Source: Methylophilus rhizosphaerae (GTDB taxonomy: Bacteria; Pseudomonadota; Gammaproteobacteria; Burkholderiales; Methylophilaceae). From it: a DNA stretch of 64,000 nt. The translations under genes and the position numbers were made by a program. The notes under the pieces were generated by a model. That model made no database searches. It worked only from the letters and a program-made list of their open reading frames with translations, and was not told the origin of the DNA. Location: assembly GCF_900100975.1 (NCBI RefSeq), contig NZ_FNFX01000001.1:623820-687819 (forward strand). Reading direction: 5' to 3'. Shown one piece after another: positions 63,856 to 64,000 of this stretch (position 1 is the first letter of the stretch; every line of letters starts with the position of its first letter).

Positions 63856-64000
63856 ATGAGTATCGAAATTAAAGCCGTCAAACGTGACGTTAAAGGTACG
63901 GGTGCGAGCCGCCGCCTGCGTCGCGCTGGCAACGTGCCTGGTGTTATCTACGGTGGTGAGCAACCAGCCGTATCCATCGAACTGGACCACAAGGAATTGT
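63856..64000 (+). CDS. rplY: 50S ribosomal protein L25/Ctc, 3' end outside window
   Basis: The first 48 codons of the 5S rRNA-binding protein L25 ([30 protein letters not shown]). The ATG at 63856 follows TAGGAG by seven bases. The long (Ctc) form is likely in betaproteobacteria but the end is not seen. Confidence 0.93.
   Translation, partial: MSIEIKAVKRDVKGTGASRRLRRAGNVPGVIYGGEQPAVSIELDHKEL

Noticed and set aside
1-64000. CRISPR arrays, prophage or insertion sequences
   Set aside because: No regularly spaced repeats, transposase or phage structural genes were seen.

Overview
The window looks like a chromosomal segment of a methylotrophic betaproteobacterium, most likely family Methylophilaceae (Methylophilus/Methylotenera/Methylovorus type). 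The main reasons are the formamidase-porin-FmdB-amide/urea ABC layout known from Methylophilus, the ETF/ETF-QO pair, the Tad locus, and the order lolB-ispE-tRNA-Gln-prs-rplY. This placement is inferred from gene content; no database was searched. No prophage, insertion sequence, rRNA or CRISPR array was seen. No gene-free stretch exceeds about 300 bases; the longest are 42699-42995 (rpoH control region), 41227-41504 (flp leader), 29986-30232 and 15594-15837.

Layout. 1-2520 (+): ftsY (5' end missing), ftsE, ftsX. 2597-7880: an electron-transfer block of ETF-QO and a LysR regulator (-), then etfB-etfA and a ferredoxin-NADP reductase (+). 7972-10323 (-): MFS exporter and SDR enzyme. 10445-29203 (-): a 19-kb amide/urea nitrogen island. 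In transcription order it holds porin, formamidase fmdA, fmdB, urtABCDE, ureDABC, ureEFG and a HupE/UreJ nickel permease, then a separate two-gene unit for an NCS1-transporter/hybrid histidine kinase fusion and a LuxR-type response regulator. 29365-30655 (+): a lipoprotein and a small His-rich secreted protein. 30761-41226 (-): a Tad/Flp pilus operon, followed upstream by a membrane diguanylate cyclase. 42996-43853 (+): rpoH, with a CIRCE operator and an apparent AUU start. 43915-52591: dynamin-like GTPase (-), then DUF971, ubiE, ubiJ, ubiB, an SSS symporter and a second diguanylate cyclase (+). 52623-57545 (-): a GldA/F/G-like ABC system with a DUF4340 protein and mutM. 57841-64000 (+): TPR protein, lolB, a carbonic-anhydrase-like pseudoenzyme, ispE, tRNA-Gln, prs and the start of rplY.

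How it works together. The nitrogen island would carry small amides and urea across the outer membrane (porin) and inner membrane (UrtABCDE), hydrolyse formamide (FmdA) and urea (UreABC), and mature the nickel enzyme (UreDEFG, HupE). The strongest new observation is a 16-bp near-palindrome of form TACG-N8-CGTA. It lies upstream of both the sensor-kinase operon and the porin/fmd/urt operon, and in both cases it is exactly 23 nt upstream of a TAAT(A/C)T hexamer. That is the geometry of an activator overlapping the -35 region, so I infer that the transporter-fused kinase and its LuxR-type partner switch on the amide/urea genes and their own operon. Other notable points are the AUU start of rpoH under HrcA/CIRCE control and a secreted carbonic-anhydrase-like protein that has lost two of its three zinc histidines.
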